A stretch of DNA of 64,000 nt from Clostridia bacterium (GTDB taxonomy: Bacteria > Bacillota > Clostridia > Oscillospirales > Acutalibacteraceae). Under the pieces are notes generated by a model. It searched no databases. It was not told the DNA's origin and worked only from the letters and a program-made list of their open reading frames with translations. The position numbers and the translations under genes are program-made. The DNA is taken from the NCBI GenBank assembly GCA_017613735.1, contig JAGADF010000009.1, positions 62,001 through 126,000 of the forward strand. Direction: 5' to 3'. This document shows, piece after piece, positions 63,829 through 64,000 of the stretch; within the stretch, counting starts at the first letter, position 1; each line of letters starts with the position of its first letter.

Positions 63829-64000
63829 TTAATTACAAACAACTGCATAATTGTTATTCGCAATATAAATCGCAAGTCCGAAAAGCATCTGCGCTATAAA
63901 ATAAGTGCCGAGATTTACTATTCTCATAGGGTAGGTTTCGAACTTTTCCTTGTCGAAAAATCTGAATACAATTGTCGTGTCCGAAATTACAAAGAAGAGG
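63829..64000 (-). CDS. YhhN/TMEM86-family membrane protein, C-terminal fragment
   Basis: Partial: the 5' end is beyond the window. The last ~56 residues begin LFFVISDTTIVFRFFD and contain LGTYFIAQMLFGLAIYIANN, consistent with the ISD and YxxAQ segments of lysoplasmalogenase-like YhhN proteins. Stop at 63829-63831. Confidence 0.6.
   Translation of the reverse strand, partial: LFFVISDTTIVFRFFDKEKFETYPMRIVNLGTYFIAQMLFGLAIYIANNNYAVVCN

Overview
This 64 kb window is ordinary chromosome from a low-to-mid GC Gram-positive bacterium of the Clostridia, most likely an Oscillospiraceae/Ruminococcaceae-type anaerobe. The evidence is the ffh-rpsP-khpA-rimM-trmD order, a T-box leader on pheST, RqcH, NFACT-type ribosome rescue, formate-tetrahydrofolate ligase, strong AGGAGG-type ribosome sites, and several endospore genes (a 26-codon spoVM, bofA, and a spoIVFA/spoIVFB-like pair). 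I see no prophage, IS element, CRISPR array or rRNA operon.

Layout. 1-9.1 kb: SRP and ribosome maturation (ffh, rpsP, khpA, rimM, trmD), HPr, uvrC, a HAD phosphatase, rsmD, coaD, a coiled-coil protein, a DUF4830 protein behind a Shine-Dalgarno-sequestering rod hairpin, and an RsuA-family pseudouridine synthase. 9.2-14.8 kb: a cell-division cluster with a CdaR/PucR-like regulator, ftsE with an acidic tail, ftsX, an EnvC-like M23 protein and a CtpB-like S41 protein that has lost both catalytic residues. 14.8-18.7 kb: an unrecognised protein, greA, lysS, a 48-residue acidic protein and a pyridoxamine kinase. 18.7-23.2 kb (minus): a 7TM-DISM sensor kinase and response regulator, translationally coupled to fhs. 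23.3-26.1 kb: two FAD oxidoreductases. 26.1-30.6 kb: nifSU facing a feoA-feoB-FeoB-associated operon, each with recognisable operators. 30.6-33.4 kb: tcdA, an M20 peptidase, an initiator tRNA and a YegP-like protein. 33.5-43.3 kb: glf, a frameshifted glycosyltransferase, a GtrB-like transferase, an IleRS with a swapped GXHH signature, a DUF1858 protein, trmK, Nif3 and rqcH. 43.4-46.5 kb: a probable 6S RNA and many small genes, several under 60 codons. 46.6-52 kb: tRNA-Thr and tRNA-Tyr, a MATE exporter, a membrane-anchored GH51 arabinofuranosidase and a PAP2 phosphatase. 51.9-54.8 kb: metY-cysK-rrf2. 54.8-64 kb (minus): rplS, two radical-SAM-related genes, a DUF5684 protein, the spoIVFA/B-like pair, pheT, pheS with its T-box, and a cut-off YhhN-like gene.

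How they fit together. An IscR-like Rrf2 regulator at 54.4 kb probably reads a CCTA-N9-TAGG site that I see at its own operon promoter (two copies) and at the nifSU promoter 24 kb away, which would link cysteine synthesis to Fe-S assembly. Iron uptake is separately marked by three GTTAG-N6-CTAAC boxes. The most novel structural signal is a pair of small non-coding elements just downstream of tRNA-fMet and tRNA-Tyr. Each has an inverted 14-base copy of the tRNA T-arm, a set of hairpins, and then a perfect direct repeat (21 or 16 bases) of the tRNA 3' end.
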